A stretch of 64,000 bases of DNA from Epiperipatus broadwayi (GCA_028023455.1 JAQFVV010012404.1:14185000-14248999), one strand, 5' to 3'. Shown: positions 49,386-62,706, numbered from the stretch's first letter. The notes: generated by a model not told the origin, from the letters alone. Made by a program: numbers and translations.

Positions 49386-49456
49386 CTTTTGTTTATCACC
49401 TTAGGGAATTCTGTAAAAGTTAGTTTGTTTACTTTTTCACCGTATCTTTCAGACAT
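49386..49456 (-). CDS. Putative first coding exon of a host gene
   Basis: The minus strand starts with ATG at 49456 and stays open for 23 codons plus two bases, beginning MSERYGEKVNKLTFTEFPK. It ends at 49386 in AAAAG followed by GTAAGTTTG, a near-perfect consensus 5' splice site. The peptide is charged and balanced, unlike the Ile/Phe/Asn-rich translations of surrounding noise. The DNA just upstream is richer in CpG and GC than most of the window, as expected near a transcription start. I do not recognise the protein family. Downstream exons were not found in the window; an immediate in-frame continuation at the AGs near 49289 and 49318 hits stops. A chance ATG-donor pairing remains possible. 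Confidence 0.4.
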
Positions 49457-49850
49457 ATTCCTTATTAATTATCGATTGACAGTTTCGGAAAAGGAGACAA
49501 ACTTATAAAACATTCGTCGCAGATCAAAACCTAGTATAAAGATTTCTTCAGCGTTTTTCATTTTAATCCGTTAACTTAATATTCCTTTCTTTCACTTCAC
49601 AAGAAAGATTTATTTAGAAGGATCACTTTTTATATATCAATTGATTATTTTTAAACCAAATCTCAATTGTCTCGATACGATATCGGCTAGAATAGTAAAA
49701 AGTCTAGAATGAAATTAAACTACATTTATATTGCTTTGAAACTCTATTAGGTTAGCAACGTCAAATTACGCTCATTTCCCTCTGCTAGGTGGCGATCGTT
49801 ATTATTTCCCTGTGGATCTAGTCGGAAGACTAAATTTATTTGTGTTATGT
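49457..49850 (-). promoter_or_regulatory. Possible promoter region of the minus-strand gene
   Basis: CpG-containing sequence upstream of the putative first exon. Minus strand: TTTTATAAG near 49503-49511 could act as a TATA element for a start near the GTCTCC/TTTCCG stretch. TATCGAT-like and CGATATCG strings lie near 49470 and 49676. CTGCTAGGTGGCGAT (49782-49796, plus strand) matches most of the CTCF core consensus. Each signal is weak alone; the combination with an exon just downstream is the reason for listing it. Confidence 0.3.
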
Positions 49851-49854
49851 TGGT

Positions 49855-52800
49855 ATTACAAATTCACTTTACAACCTCTGCAAGTTAAAATTTGCCAAGC
49901 AATAGCAATAACAAACAAAAAAAAAAAACCTCAATGCTTCGCTTGTGTTCACGTGATATTTCGTTGACATTATTATTGGTGCGTTTTTTCTTATTGAGAA
50001 TGATTTTCGGTTAGTTAAAAAAGTGTAATAACTATATATCTTTAAGGACTTTTGATTCAACAAAAGTCAAAGTCGTTGAAATTATTTATTTATATTTCTG
50101 TTAATGATTTTTAAATGTTTTAGAATAGGAACAGATCTAACTATTATATTGTTAGCTCAAAAACAAAATCATGAAAAGAAAAAAAAAACAATCAATTTAC
50201 TTTATTTCAATGTAAATATTATATATATTAGGTGAGTAATTTGTATGGTTTAAAAATTCAATTAAAATTTTGTTTTTATATGTATGGTTATGGTTTTGTT
50301 TGCTCTCTAATTAAATAGAGCATATTGTCATATTACCTTTTTATAATAAATGAAAAACCTAACATTATTATGTCAGACAAATTTTATCACTTTCTTATAT
50401 CATTAAGAATATTGGCTAATATACTATTAAAAAATTTATGACGGAAAACCTTAATTAAAGTTAGTGGTATAAGTGTTTATATTAAGATAATACGAATCTT
50501 ACCATTAATATGATTAAATGTTATCTTTTGAAGATGAACCATAACAATTTGTAAAGGACTGATGAGATTATACTTGAATATATTAAAGGCTATGCAGAAC
50601 ATGAATTTGGAGAAATTAGTTGCTGTTTATAATATAATTTAGGATTCAGATTATATTAAAGCATTAACTAATTTTTGCAAGTTTATAATTCAGGTTAGTG
50701 ACCTTTAAAATTTTATGTCAACAGTTATGATTGAAATAGAGAAGAAAAAAATTCGATGCATCATGAAAATGTTAGAATAATTAGCTTAATTTAATCACTC
50801 ATATATCTAAGACGTTGTTGAAAGTTTCAAGTAGATTTGGCAAATTTCTATCTGAAAATAAACTTGGTTTAGATATGGTAGAGGAATAAAAATGCGATTG
50901 AAATGTAAATTATAGAGAGAGAGAAAGAGAGAGAAAAAAGAAAGGAAAGTTAATATTAGATCATCGATCATCAAATAGGAGGCATTCGAAAAAGTGAATT
51001 GTTTATTTTGTCAGACATTGGCATAAGAATTTAATTATTAAAAAAAATATGTTTTAGTAATAAATTTGCATATATAGAAAAGAACTGAAAGCAAAAGTAT
51101 TATCTTTCTTCTGTTTTATTCATTACATATTTAGGCAAATTGTTAAATAAATATTCTTTTGATTAATGATGGAATTAAGAAAAGAGAGCAGATGTTTTCA
51201 ATATATACATAAAGAAGAAATATGTGAAAGTTTTCAGAAAATTTAGGAATCATCTAATTCTGCAAATAACTTTAATAACATCAGGATTTTAAAATAATAA
51301 TAATAATAATTTACATTTTTTATTAAAATAAAGAATAAATATTGCAATTCTATTCTAGTATAAAAAGTACTTTGGTTGTATTCAAACATCAAAAATCTCT
51401 CCTTAATAAAAAAAATTCAGGTCAAAAGGAAAATAGTACTCTGTAGTAATAAATATGCTGACAAATTATTTGATGCTGATTGCTCTATAAGTGATTTAAT
51501 ACTCTCTTATCAATTGACATATAATTATTTCTGGTACAGCACTAAAGAACAGTACCTTGTATTATTTAGTTGCAAAAATAGAATGATGACTTAAGGGTTA
51601 CTGGGTCACAGTTCAAATCTGTCTTTGATAGTGCTTCAACCTTACATGACTTCTGAACCATGAACCATTTGACTATATTTGTTTTAAGTAAATGTCAATA
51701 AAACAGTGATCCTAAATACATTTTTATTAATTAGCAATATCTTTTTAAACAAAATATGTATTTTTAACAAATAATAATGTTAAAAAATCCTAAAATTAAA
51801 TTTATTTAAATAATAATTTAACTTATTGCTTTCACTTCTTAAAACTCTTCTATTACTTTCAAATTCAGACAATTATTTTTCAAATATGAGATATTAAATT
51901 TATTTTTTTCTATAATGAAATGTGTCATAAAATTTAGAAATTATTTTTAATGATAATCTTGCACTGAATGATTTATAAATAATATAATACACTTCATTTT
52001 TAAATTTAATTAAAATGTATATCATAGGGGAACTAAGTTTAATATCTCAAATTGGAAAAATAATTTTATGATATTTGAGAATAAAAAGTGAAATTTATTA
52101 ATTAAAATTGGTAATAATTTATTTAGGTATGTATTTTCAGGAATCAAGGCTACCTAAGAAAATAAATTAGTTGAAACATGTGTCATAGGGATGGTTTGCA
52201 TTTTCTGGATGCTTAGCTGATTGTTTATGAATTAAAAGTTAATATTAACTAAATGTTTCAATTTCATTACAAATAAAAAAGAAATCTAAATAAAACCTTT
52301 CTTCAATTCAATAATATTTTGAGATTGCACTTATCATCTATATTCATCATTATAAACATTTTTACCAAAAGAGCAATTAAACAGTTTTTAAAAATAACAA
52401 CTAGATTCTCAAAAACTGAAAAGATAAGCATTTAAAGAATTATTATATAAGCATATGAATTTCGTTGCATTAATATTGAGTCATATATTTTGTAGAAAAA
52501 TTATATACAATACATTATTTATATTTGTGCACAAATATAATATTTATTTTAAATTAAAATCACAGTCTTCAAAAGAAAATAATTAAAACATATGTTTAAT
52601 TGATGTTATCTTGGCTTTATTATACAAGTTGATCAATATATATATTTCTTTTTAATTGATAATGACATTTTTTTATATTGTATATAGGAATATAAAGAGA
52701 TTAGCATTATAAGACATTGGAAATTATGGGATTTATAATATTTCACATAGAATTTATAATATTTAACAAAAGGATCATAACTCAAAATTGCTTTTTAGAA

Positions 52801-55260
52801 AGTTCAATAAAAAATTAAATATTGAAACTTTCTAGAAATTGCTTTGATATCTTAATTATTTTAATTTGAGCTTTTTAGTATAATAACTATAATTATTCTT
52901 AATATATAATAAAGCAATTGCAAAGAATATATATATATATTAAAATATTTAAGCTGCATTAAATAATAAACCACAAGAATATATGGACAATATGCAAATA
53001 ATAAATTTAAAAAATTGTTAAGCTAGGCTTTCAGCACAGAGCATATAGATTTCATATGTAAACATTGAAATTAAAATTATTATGGGAATTTTTCTATGTA
53101 TTAAAATATATAAAATTGTTAGTTATAATGTAATTAGGTAAACTATCAATCAGATAGTCAATTTAAAGCACATGCTATACTAATGAGTCAAAACATTTGT
53201 CTGATTTACCTTAATTAATTAAATTGACTTTCTAGAGCTGTGATACTATGATAAGAAAAGCTTAGTGCTTTTGATACCCTCTTGGAATTATATTCATAAC
53301 ACTGAAAATGATAGATAAGAGAATGGTGTATTGTAAAATATTTCTCCAAGATTGTATAAATCTTGAACACTCAATCTTCAAAATCAAATGAGTCACAATT
53401 AAGATATTTAAAAAGTCTGACTATTATTTTTGCGTATATATTCAGATTTTTCAATTTTTAGTTCACCTAGGAACAAGACTTTTTTATAAAATATATGTAT
53501 AGTGAGAGACAAGATGTGATTGGTTACAATATTTAACAGACCTATTTGTATGGGGGATAGGAGTAATATTTTTTTAATAAAAGATATGCAAATTTTTACA
53601 TGAAACAATAGTAATAATCAAAATTAAAATATGTAAATAAAACTTATCTTTTAAATAATGACTATTTTAGTTGAAATAAAAGTTTCTATTTGCTGATTCT
53701 TACAAATCAGCTTTGAGCTACATATTATTTATAATATTAAAGTTTTACATATATTTCTTTTATGTTATGAAAGAATTTTATGAAAATAATTTTGGCCTCA
53801 TATGAAATGTATTGATAGTTGAGGTCTAAGTACAATAAAGGAGAATCAGATTTTGTGTGAATTTGTCTTTCAAAAAAAAAAAAACTAGAAGAGCAATATT
53901 CAAAACTGACTTTGAAACTCAAGTAGAACATTATGATAGTAATATTAATTTGGAATTGCAATTACAAATAGTCAAAATAATCACTAAAATTATTTACTTT
54001 TCACTTATAAATTAATAAATAAATAATGTATTTTTAAAAAACTATTTTGAAATCACAACTTTAAGCTGATTTTAGTCACACAGTATTCTACTTGTGTTTC
54101 TAAAGTCAATTTTGAGCTTTGCACAATTGTTATTTAAAATAAATAAACCATTTACTTATTTATGCATTTATGCATAAATAAAGAATACAGTTGAGTTTCA
54201 TATCTTGACATTTTTCAAAATTTTCTTTCAAATTACCTTTACAAGAATAAGACTCAACTATAATATAAAATTGTGAAAATTAAATTTGAATATTATATAT
54301 TTATAAATAATATATTCATTTATATGTTACTATAATGGTCAAATATCCAATACAAATTATTTGTCCATAATGTTATCGCAAATATATAAATACAATAATC
54401 AATCAAAATATGATTGAAATAAACAACTATTAATAACTATATTATAATATTTATCAAACTGACTTTCTATTATACTATACAATTTACATAACTAATTAAC
54501 TATATCTGTTTCATCTACTGGACACTATTTACATTAAATTGCACTATATTGTAATCAAATAAATAAACCTAATATATTTTTCATCTTATATATACATACA
54601 ATTTACAATATTCAATTAAATAAATTAAAATTAAATATTTTTTACACATTTTTTTAAAAATAATAATTAAATATATATTTTACATCTTTAAAAAATGTCA
54701 TTTACATATTTACAATTATTTCCTACATTTTCCGCTATTGAATAAACCCCATTTTTCTCCTAATTTTGCTTGATTATTTATTCATTTATATGCATTGATT
54801 TATTTATTCATAATCAAATAAATCTTTATGATTTAAAAAACAATAACTTAAGCAATTATGTAAATTCCTTTATTCACTAACTCTCTTAATAATTTATATT
54901 ACTTTGATGAAATTGTCAAGTTAGTTTATTCCTATTTCATAGGTTTCTGAAGTATGTTATAGATGGCCTTTTTAAGTCAATATTTTTTTTTCTAGTGAAT
55001 AAGTTTTTAATAAATTTGGTTTATGAATAAATATTATAGAGTGTATTTTAAATATAGTAAAGTGCTTAATTCAGATTGATTTTTGGAATGATTTTATTCA
55101 AATGTACTTTGGCAATCAATAAGCACTCGGAATGTTTCTATAAAAACTAGTTTATAAACTAACTACAATAAGGGTCTTTTCATAATTGCAGAACAATAAT
55201 GCACATATCACATAATATCAATAATTGTATGACTTGAACTTGAATTAAAGGCATATAACA
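49855..55260. other. AT-rich spacer, no gene seen
   Basis: About 5.4 kb. A GAGAGA-rich stretch near 50915-50935, hairpins near 52793-52840 and (TA)n near 52930 were noticed. At 51583-51655, plus strand, GGTCACAGTTCAAATCTGTC looks like a box B region of an old tRNA-like SINE. Confidence 0.45.
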
Positions 55261-55267
55261 GCTATTA

Positions 55268-55465
55268 AAATTTCCTTAATGAATTTTGAATAATAAATTC
55301 ATTAAAACAAGCAAAACACTCCATACAGTAGTGCCACTCAGAGTAAGCCAGAGTAATCAATGCCTTCTGGCATCCATTGATTACTCTGGTGTCACTGAGT
55401 GGTACTACTGTATGGAGAGTTTTTCCTGTTTTAATAACAGTTATGAACAAGCATAAGAAATGGTG
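55268..55465. repeat. Long foldback hairpin, nearly no loop
   Basis: Two arms meet at about 55361-55372. The inner 50 bp (CTCCATACAGTAGT and CCAGAGTAATCAATG on the left; their complements at 55372-55423) pair with only a few mismatches. Pairing continues outward through ATTAAAACA and, more loosely, to about 55268 and 55465. The inner arms are less AT-rich than the surroundings. The 78-codon ORF on the minus strand merely reads through both arms. It could be a foldback element, an inverted duplication or a hairpin RNA precursor. Confidence 0.8.
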
Positions 55466-55469
55466 ATCA

Positions 55470-56995
55470 TGTGATGTTTGGTGGTTTAATAATAAATGCA
55501 CATAGCATTATCGACTAAAAACTACAAAGTATGCATTTTAATGATTCTTTTATATCACTCTGAGAAACAGGGCTAATTAAAAATTTGTGATAGGTATTAA
55601 ATATAACAATCTTTCACAACCCACTGAAAAGCTTCTCTAATCTTTATCCAAGAGAATAGTGAAGAAAAACAATGCTTTTGAGACTAGTCAAATGCCCAAG
55701 TATTGATAATGTTTTTGTAAAAAAAAATAGGTAGAAAAACACTTACTTTTGAGACTAATTGGACAGTCATCTAGATTATTTATGGACTAACTATGTGTAA
55801 AAGTTTCATGTTATATCCAAATTCAGATTTTAAAATCTTGAACATACATTTTTACTAAGCTGCGAAGAGATCCTGAAACTTTAAGCTCTGAAATCCTTTA
55901 TTATTGCATAAAAAAAAAAAGTTCCAGATTACATCCAACTTGAATTCCAAGTCACGGGCATAGTTTTTTTTATTTACAGGTCTCGACTGAGAATTGATTA
56001 TGTATCTTTTAGGTCTGAATCCATCGTTCTAGCACTGCATTAAAACCGACAAGATAAACAAATAATAATAAAAGATTCTATAAATTGCCAAAAATTACAA
56101 ATTACAATCAGCATAAATAAGAGTTATAGCTTTTGTTGCCTGGGTACCTCAATCTGCCTTTAAGAAAGAGATCTTATCAAATGTACACACAAAGTTACAT
56201 AATATATATATATAATATGTAATAACACGGTCTTATTTCAAATCAGCAAGTGTTCTTTAAAAATAGATATTAAAGTAAATAGTATTGATATTATCATGAA
56301 TCCATAGCTACATCATAAATAAAATTGTATATTTTAATCTTATAATAATGAAAAAGCTTTATTATTATTTTTTGTATCATTGATTTTTATAATTAATAAG
56401 TTTTAGCTTCCACTTCATTTAGCTGAGTCTGCGCAGATTGTCAAAGAGTTTTAAACAGACTTTAATTTCCTTTTTTAACGATTAAGATTTTATGGCCTAC
56501 CTCTACTTTCAATAGATTTTGCTATTAAACAGAAACTTCTTTTACAACGCCGGATTTAAAGCACGAACGACTTAGTAAACAGGTGTACCACAGTCAATAA
56601 GCTGTCTCCCTGCATATTCATGATAGAGAAAACTTAATCACGGAGAAAAGTGAAAATGATTTTATAAAAATCGTTTTTTTTTTCCCCAAGTTGATGGAAA
56701 AGAATTTAGTCTTCTCTTTTAACTATTTTAAAAATAAGCTTATTGTGTGTATTTAGCTTTAAAGATATATCGATGAACACAACTTTTAAAAGTCTTAAAT
56801 ATATATAAATCATTTATCCAATTGCAGACTCTATTCATTTTGCAGGGTTTATGATCTTTATTTCTTTTGAAATCAACACAACAATTCTCTCATCAATATT
56901 ATCTGTCGTCAACATTGTCTATAATGTCTTTTTTTTTTTACTTTTTTTTTCTTTCACTTCTCATTGTGTGTTAGCAGTATTATATAAAACGGTAA
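55470..56995. other. AT-rich spacer, no gene seen
   Basis: Nothing recognised beyond a short (TA)n near 56198. Confidence 0.45.
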
Positions 56996-57002
56996 AATAA
57001 TT

Positions 57003-57075
57003 TCATCATTATGCTGCTGAGCGCAGTGGCAGAGTGGAAAATTCAAGAGCTAAATATTTCGGAATCGATTCTTGG
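57003..57075 (+). mobile_element. tRNA-like sequence, possible SINE head
   Basis: GAGCGCAGTGGCAGAGTGG resembles a box A region, and GGAATCGATTC about 30 bp later a box B. It is followed at about 57078 by a short A run. No cloverleaf forms. Confidence 0.4.
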
Positions 57076-57896
57076 TTGATTAAAAAAAAATCAATTTGAC
57101 TTAGTTAAACAATGTATTGTGCTCAACTTCTCACTTGAGTGTTTAAACATTATCTCCCGAACAGCTACCCAAATTTATCATAATTATTTGTTTCCGTTCA
57201 TCGAACAGTTTGAGCCTTTTTTTCTCTCCTCTCTTTCTCATTTTTCTCATATGAGAATTGATTCAAAAACTTTTTTTCCCCTTTATTTCTACCATTCGCA
57301 CTATTTTAACTTTAGCTTCCTAATTCATTTTCCACCTTCTTTTCTATAACAATATCTAAAGCATTTCTTTATGACTCTTTTTGCCCATGTCTTCTTTCCA
57401 TTTTTCATATTCCAAACTAAAAATTTCATTTTTTCTCCACTAATATTACTGACGAACTAAATTAGCCATCTTCAACTTCTTAATTTTTTAATTCTACTAT
57501 ATTATCATTATTTTACTTTCCAATTGATTACCATAACTAGTCATATTTTAAAACAATAAATGTATAGTTGTTTACTATATAAGTTATCAATATAATATTA
57601 TAATCCAACAACAAGTTCAGATTCTTTTTTTTTTTTTTTTTAGTAAAAATGATTATATTATTTTTGATGAGCTTAGAATTCTTGTGTATGGTTTATACTT
57701 CCATATAGGAAAGCAATTTACTAATGTAAATAAATAATACTTGTTTTTCTTAATTTTAATGTTCTAATTATTGTACATTATGCAAATAGGCTCAATTGTT
57801 ACATTAAAAAATTATCTTATGCAAGATGCTGTTAAAGTATATTATCTGCAATATATTTTGTAAATGAATGGGTTTTTATCTGGTATCATAATAGGC

Positions 57897-57970
57897 TAGC
57901 CAGATCATCACAATGGTTAAGAGAGTCTGTCTAGGATCTCTGCATCTATATACCCACAAACACTTTAACT
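57897..57970 (+). mobile_element. tRNA-like sequence, possible SINE head
   Basis: GATCATCACAATGGTTAAGA with GTCTAGGATCTCTGCATC looks like a degraded box A and anticodon arm. Box B is not convincing. Confidence 0.25.
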
Positions 57971-57974
57971 GCAT

Positions 57975-60130
57975 TCCTGTGAGATGAAGGATTAATATTC
58001 AAACAAGTATCAAACTATATACATATTCTCACCTCATCCTTACCATCTTTTGGTTCATTATTCCCAAGTTTTAAACTCAGGGAGAATATGCAAAATCATC
58101 TAGTTCAGGGTATATCAATATCATTTAAAGTGTGGGTATGCATAAACATGTGGAGGTGTATAAGGATAGAGGTCAATGTGTGAAAATATGTGCAACCACA
58201 TAAGAATATATGTAAGTACATGAGAAGGCATGACCAATTAAAATTTTAAATATACAAAAAATACACTGAGAGTTTTTAATTTAAACACATATATTTACAA
58301 TAAGCAACACTTTAATAATAAAATTTATAAATATAAAATATTTAATTTAACATCTATGGTTACTCTTTGATTATAGTCTATTTCATTTATTACTTCAAAC
58401 ACTTATCCCCGACAAAGAATAACCCTTTGATGTCCATATTAACATAAATGAAATTTATTTTATACTTATGATTGTCTAAATCATTCTTGCTAGCTAAATT
58501 ATTATACTGAAATTATAATTTGTTTTATTTTTATTAACTTGATAGGTTAAGTTCATGGCAATCATATTGATGATATGGGATCCCTCTATTATGTAATGTA
58601 ATTATATTAACAATAGGAAAGATCATTTATAATAGAAATAATTAGTCAAATATACTGAAAACATTTAACTACAATATTAATATTAATAAACAAACAAAAA
58701 TAATTGTGTAACTGTACAAATGTTGGGAATAAATAGATATTAGGTAAAATCTTGTCTTTCCCTTGTTGATGATGGAATTTGCAAGCAAGCAACTTCTCAT
58801 CATAACCTATATTTTATTTTTAATTTACAATAATGATAGTAATATTTATTCCTTATGTTATATATTAACACTTAGTTTTACCCCTTTGCATACATATTAA
58901 AGAAAAGATATGGACAAAGACATTTACATAAAATACATAACTATATAAAATTCATGACAAGTTTATCAGGAAATTGCCCTTAGTGAATAATTATAATAAT
59001 TCTCATTAATCTATTTCGAGTATAGGTGGTAAAATGTGAGTGTTCTAGAACATTCATTAAGTCACTTATAATGTCCCTCCTTAGAACTTCTGCTTAGGAG
59101 TCCAGAATTGTTATTACTAGTAAATTTGATGTTTTGAACTATAGATGGTAAATGCTACCTCAATTTTATCCCAGTTTTTGACACTTATAGCTTTATAGGT
59201 AATGACTTTCTTTTCCTGATGTGATTTTGCAATTAGTAATGCATGGTTGTCTGTATTGTTATTTATATATTTGTACTAAAATCTTTTGAATGAATTAAGA
59301 GGAATATTTTTTTTACTTTTAGATATCCTTAATTATAGATAATTCAATCTATGATTTAGAATTAGAAACACTTTGGAAATTCAAATAATTCTAATTTAAT
59401 TTTGAAGATTTCACTTTTGAATTCCTCAGTTGGTTAGTTTTGACCCTATATGCTTTTTTAGTCATTTCTTGAATATCTAATTAGTTATTTCTGTTACTAT
59501 TTTACCTCAATGGCAGCTGATATTTTTATTGGAAATGCAAGATCGAATTCTCTGCTTAAATTCAAGCAGGTTGTTCAACCAATGAGAAATTTTAATTGGA
59601 ATTTGGAGAAGCTTGTTAATTTTTATATTTCCCTATTATTAAAATGAGGATGTTCTATTGAAGGTAATTTTTGATGACTTTGAATACCAAGTTTGTGATT
59701 TTGATTTAGGTCACTTGTTTACGTCATTACTAGTGATTATTATATATAGATAATATGTTAATAACAAACATAATTTTATTTGTTGTTTCTTTCGTTAAAA
59801 ATAACTTTTTATTTCTTGTTGCTTTTACTCTACATGATCATATTTCCGTGTATTGTTATAGTATATTTGGAGTTCCATCACAATTAACAAGATAATTTTA
59901 ATAAAAATTAGTTGTCGTATATGTGTTTTATAGTTTAATTCAAATATGTATTTATTATATAAATTAAGTTGGGGTTTAAATATATATAACAACTAATCTT
60001 TTATCTGTTATAGTGCTTCATTTTTATTAAACGTAGTCTTTAGTAAAGAATGTTATTATATTGGGTCTTGAATTCTAATTAAATCACAAGGTGTGTAATG
60101 ATATTAAATAATGTAAAGGTCACACCTTAA
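57975..60130. other. AT-rich spacer, no gene seen
   Basis: No gene. Loosely repetitive TATG/CATG-rich sequence occurs at 58130-58235. A short open frame with MAADIFIGNARSNS at about 59512 has no supporting context. Confidence 0.4.
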
Positions 60131-60255
60131 TATATATATCATCAACCATTATCAATCCACTGCAGGATGAAGGTCTCTCCAAGTTCAATCCATCTTTTCC
60201 TATCTTTAGCTTCTCTTCTCCACATCACCCCTGAACACTTTCTTATTTCATCCAT

Positions 60256-62010
60256 CTATCTCACATGTGGTCTCTTTCTGTGTCTTTTACAATATCTTGG
60301 AATCCAGTTTAAAATTTCAATCATCCATCTATTATCATCTCTTCTAGAAATATGTCCAGCCCAACTCCACTTCAGTCTTTTAATTTTTTCAATGAGGTCA
60401 GTAACACCTGTTTGTTCTCTTACCCATACATTGCATTTTCTATCTCTTCTTGTTACTCCCAATATGCATCTCTCCATACTTCTTTGAGTGATCTGAAGTC
60501 TCTGTATTGCTCTTCTATTAAGTGTCCGAGTCTCAGATCCATAAGTAAGAACTGGCAAAACACATTTATTAAAAACCTTCCTTTTCAAACACAAAGGCAT
60601 ATTTCCTTTTAGTATCAAATTATTTCTACCAAAAGCACTCCAACCAAGTTTAATTCTATGATTAATTTCATCCATTATGTTTCCATCTGTATTAATAATC
60701 TGACCAATGTATTTGTAACTGTTAACTTTTTCTAACTCATCATAATCAATCTTTATTTTCATATTTTGAGAAAATCCATTAAACATTACTTTAGTCTTTT
60801 TAACATTTATCTTTAGTCCTACTTTCCTACTTTCATCTGATAACTCCTGCAACATTTCCTGTAACTCTAAAGCATTATTTGCAAAAACAACTACATCATC
60901 TGCAAAATCTAAATGACTTAAATAATCTCCATTTACTTTCACTCCTTTAACTTCCCATTTTAATTCACAAAATACTTCTTGCAGCACTGCTGTAAAAAGT
61001 TTTGGAGATATGGAATCACCCTGTCTTACACCCTTTTCAATGTTGATTTTCCTACTATCATTATGTAATCTAATTGTTGCTGTTGCATTTTTATAAATAT
61101 TCTTTAAAATATGACAATATCCTGGATCTACACCTTGATGATCCAATGCATTAATCACTGAAGAAATGTTTACAGAATCAAATGCCTTTTCATAATCTAC
61201 AAATCCTAAGCATAATGGCAACACATATTCATTTGTCATTTCTATAACTTCTCTCAATACCTGGATATGATCTACTGTACTAAAACCACTTTTAAATCCA
61301 GCTTGTTCTCTTGGTTGGTGTAAATCCAGTGTTTTCTGTAGACGAGTTGTAATTATCTTTGTAAAAATTTTATATAAAACTGATAAAAGACTGATAGGTC
61401 TATAATTTCTAATATCTTCTTTATCACCTTTTTTAAATATTAATATTAATACTGCATTCTTCCAATCATCTGGTACATCTTTATCATTTAGACATTTGGT
61501 ATATAATTTTGCTAAAATATTTTCTATTTCTTCACCTGCTTCTTTTAATATATCAATTATAATTCCATCATTACCTGGAGCCTTTCCTTTCTTCATAAAT
61601 TTAATTGCATGTCTCACTTCCTCATTTAAAATTCTGGGCAATTCAGAAGATATAATAGGTATAGGAGGCACTTGTTCTTTATTACTATATAATTCTTGAT
61701 AAAAGTCTTCTACACATTTCATGATGTCATCTCTCTTTTTAGTAATAATGCCATCTTTTTTTCTTATTGCAGATATAAATTTCCTACCAATACCAAAATG
61801 TTGTTTTACACTCTTTAGACTTTTATTCTCTTCTACAGCTTTCCTTGCTAGTTCATTGTTATACTTTCTTATATCATTTTCAACTCTTTTCCACACCATT
61901 TTGCAAAATTCGAGATATTCAATGTCTTTTAATGCATCATTGTTGTATATCCTCATATTCCTTCTTTTCTTCATAAATTCTCTAGTCTCAATAGAAGTTT
62001 TATTGGTCAA
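60256..62010 (-). CDS. Reverse transcriptase ORF of RTE copy 3 (584 codons, open)
   Basis: The longest real ORF in the window. It is an RNA-templated DNA polymerase that copies the LINE RNA at a nicked target. Landmarks by residue: GKAPGNDG 142-149, FKKGDKEDIRNYRPISLLS 192-210, EQAGFKSGFSTVDHI 235-249, FVDYEKAFDS 270-279 (first catalytic Asp), GVRQGDSISP 327-336, FADDVVVFA 369-377 (catalytic Asp pair), YKYIGQIINTDG 432-443, and a C-terminal LTYGSETRTLN near 488-498. All palm Asp residues are present. It opens after a frameshift (loss of an A in the AAAAAGCAGCAATTG region near 62020) that separates it from the endonuclease. It ends at a TAG about 45 codons before the family's usual C-terminus (GETFILQWIDN). 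It is a fragment of one polyprotein, and activity is unlikely without the endonuclease. Confidence 0.9.
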   Translation of the reverse strand: MTNKTSIETREFMKKRRNMRIYNNDALKDIEYLEFCKMVWKRVENDIRKYNNELARKAVEENKSLKSVKQHFGIGRKFISAIRKKDGIITKKRDDIMKCVEDFYQELYSNKEQVPPIPIISSELPRILNEEVRHAIKFMKKGKAPGNDGIIIDILKEAGEEIENILAKLYTKCLNDKDVPDDWKNAVLILIFKKGDKEDIRNYRPISLLSVLYKIFTKIITTRLQKTLDLHQPREQAGFKSGFSTVDHIQVLREVIEMTNEYVLPLCLGFVDYEKAFDSVNISSVINALDHQGVDPGYCHILKNIYKNATATIRLHNDSRKINIEKGVRQGDSISPKLFTAVLQEVFCELKWEVKGVKVNGDYLSHLDFADDVVVFANNALELQEMLQELSDESRKVGLKINVKKTKVMFNGFSQNMKIKIDYDELEKVNSYKYIGQIINTDGNIMDEINHRIKLGWSAFGRNNLILKGNMPLCLKRKVFNKCVLPVLTYGSETRTLNRRAIQRLQITQRSMERCILGVTRRDRKCNVWVREQTGVTDLIEKIKRLKWSWAGHISRRDDNRWMIEILNWIPRYCKRHRKRPHVR

Positions 62011-62349
62011 TTGCTGCTTTTTCTACCAGCTATCTTTATTGCAGTTTTTAAAAGTGTATCAGTTATTTTTCTGTAAATATCATTCAAATCTGAATCATGT
62101 TCAAAATCCACCAATACTTGAAACCGATTTGTAAGTTCTAATTTAAATTCATTAGAATGTTTCTGAAGATTAGGAATATCAACTATAAATATTATTTTTT
62201 TTAATAATTTTTGTCATGTGTATCTTACATCTTACTAATCAATGATCACTTCCTGTGTTAAATTTATTAAGTACATTACAATCTTGAAATATGTATTTTC
62301 TGTTAGTCAAAATATCATCCATTTCTGCTGTACCTTCATTTGGATGCTT

Positions 62350-62706
62350 CTATGTCCATTTCCTTTTAACATTTTTCTCAAAAAAAGAATTCATAATATA
62401 AAGTTTTTCTTTTTCTGAAAACTCCACAAGTCTATGTCCTCTCTCATTTCTATTACCATAACCAAAATTATCTACAGCATTTTCATCGTTTATTTGTTTA
62501 CCAATTCTAGCATTAAAGTCTCCCATAACAATTTTAAAATGTTTACTCTGATCAAAAGCCTTTTGTACATCCATATAAAAATCTTCTACTACTTTATCAC
62601 TATGAAAACTAGTTGGGTCATAAACCTGAATTATCTGCATTTGGTATCTGCTATTAAGTTGTATAACTAATCTTGCCACTCTGTCCAATACACCATCAAT
62701 CTCCAC
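62350..62706 (-). pseudogene. Endonuclease domain remnant of RTE copy 3
   Basis: An open stretch of 118 codons with the middle of the apurinic-endonuclease-like domain: RVARLVIQLNSRYQMQIIQ, VMGDFNARIG and GYGNRNERGHRLVEF. A TAG after KRKWT ends it; LDY and SDHRL equivalents follow downstream out of this frame. The N-terminal part with TYNCRSL and LCEVR was lost at the inversion junction, so the active site is incomplete. Confidence 0.85.

Noticed and set aside
50560-50600. CTGATGAG string as another hammerhead
   Set aside because: No GAAA at the right distance and no pairing for stems I or II.
55265-55501. 78-codon minus-strand ORF
   Set aside because: Runs through both arms of a hairpin; the inverted-repeat structure explains it better than coding.
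60352-60612. Plus-strand ORFs at 60167-60612, 61496-61699, 61721-62134 and 62434-62670
   Set aside because: Antisense shadows of the RTE copy 3 coding frame.
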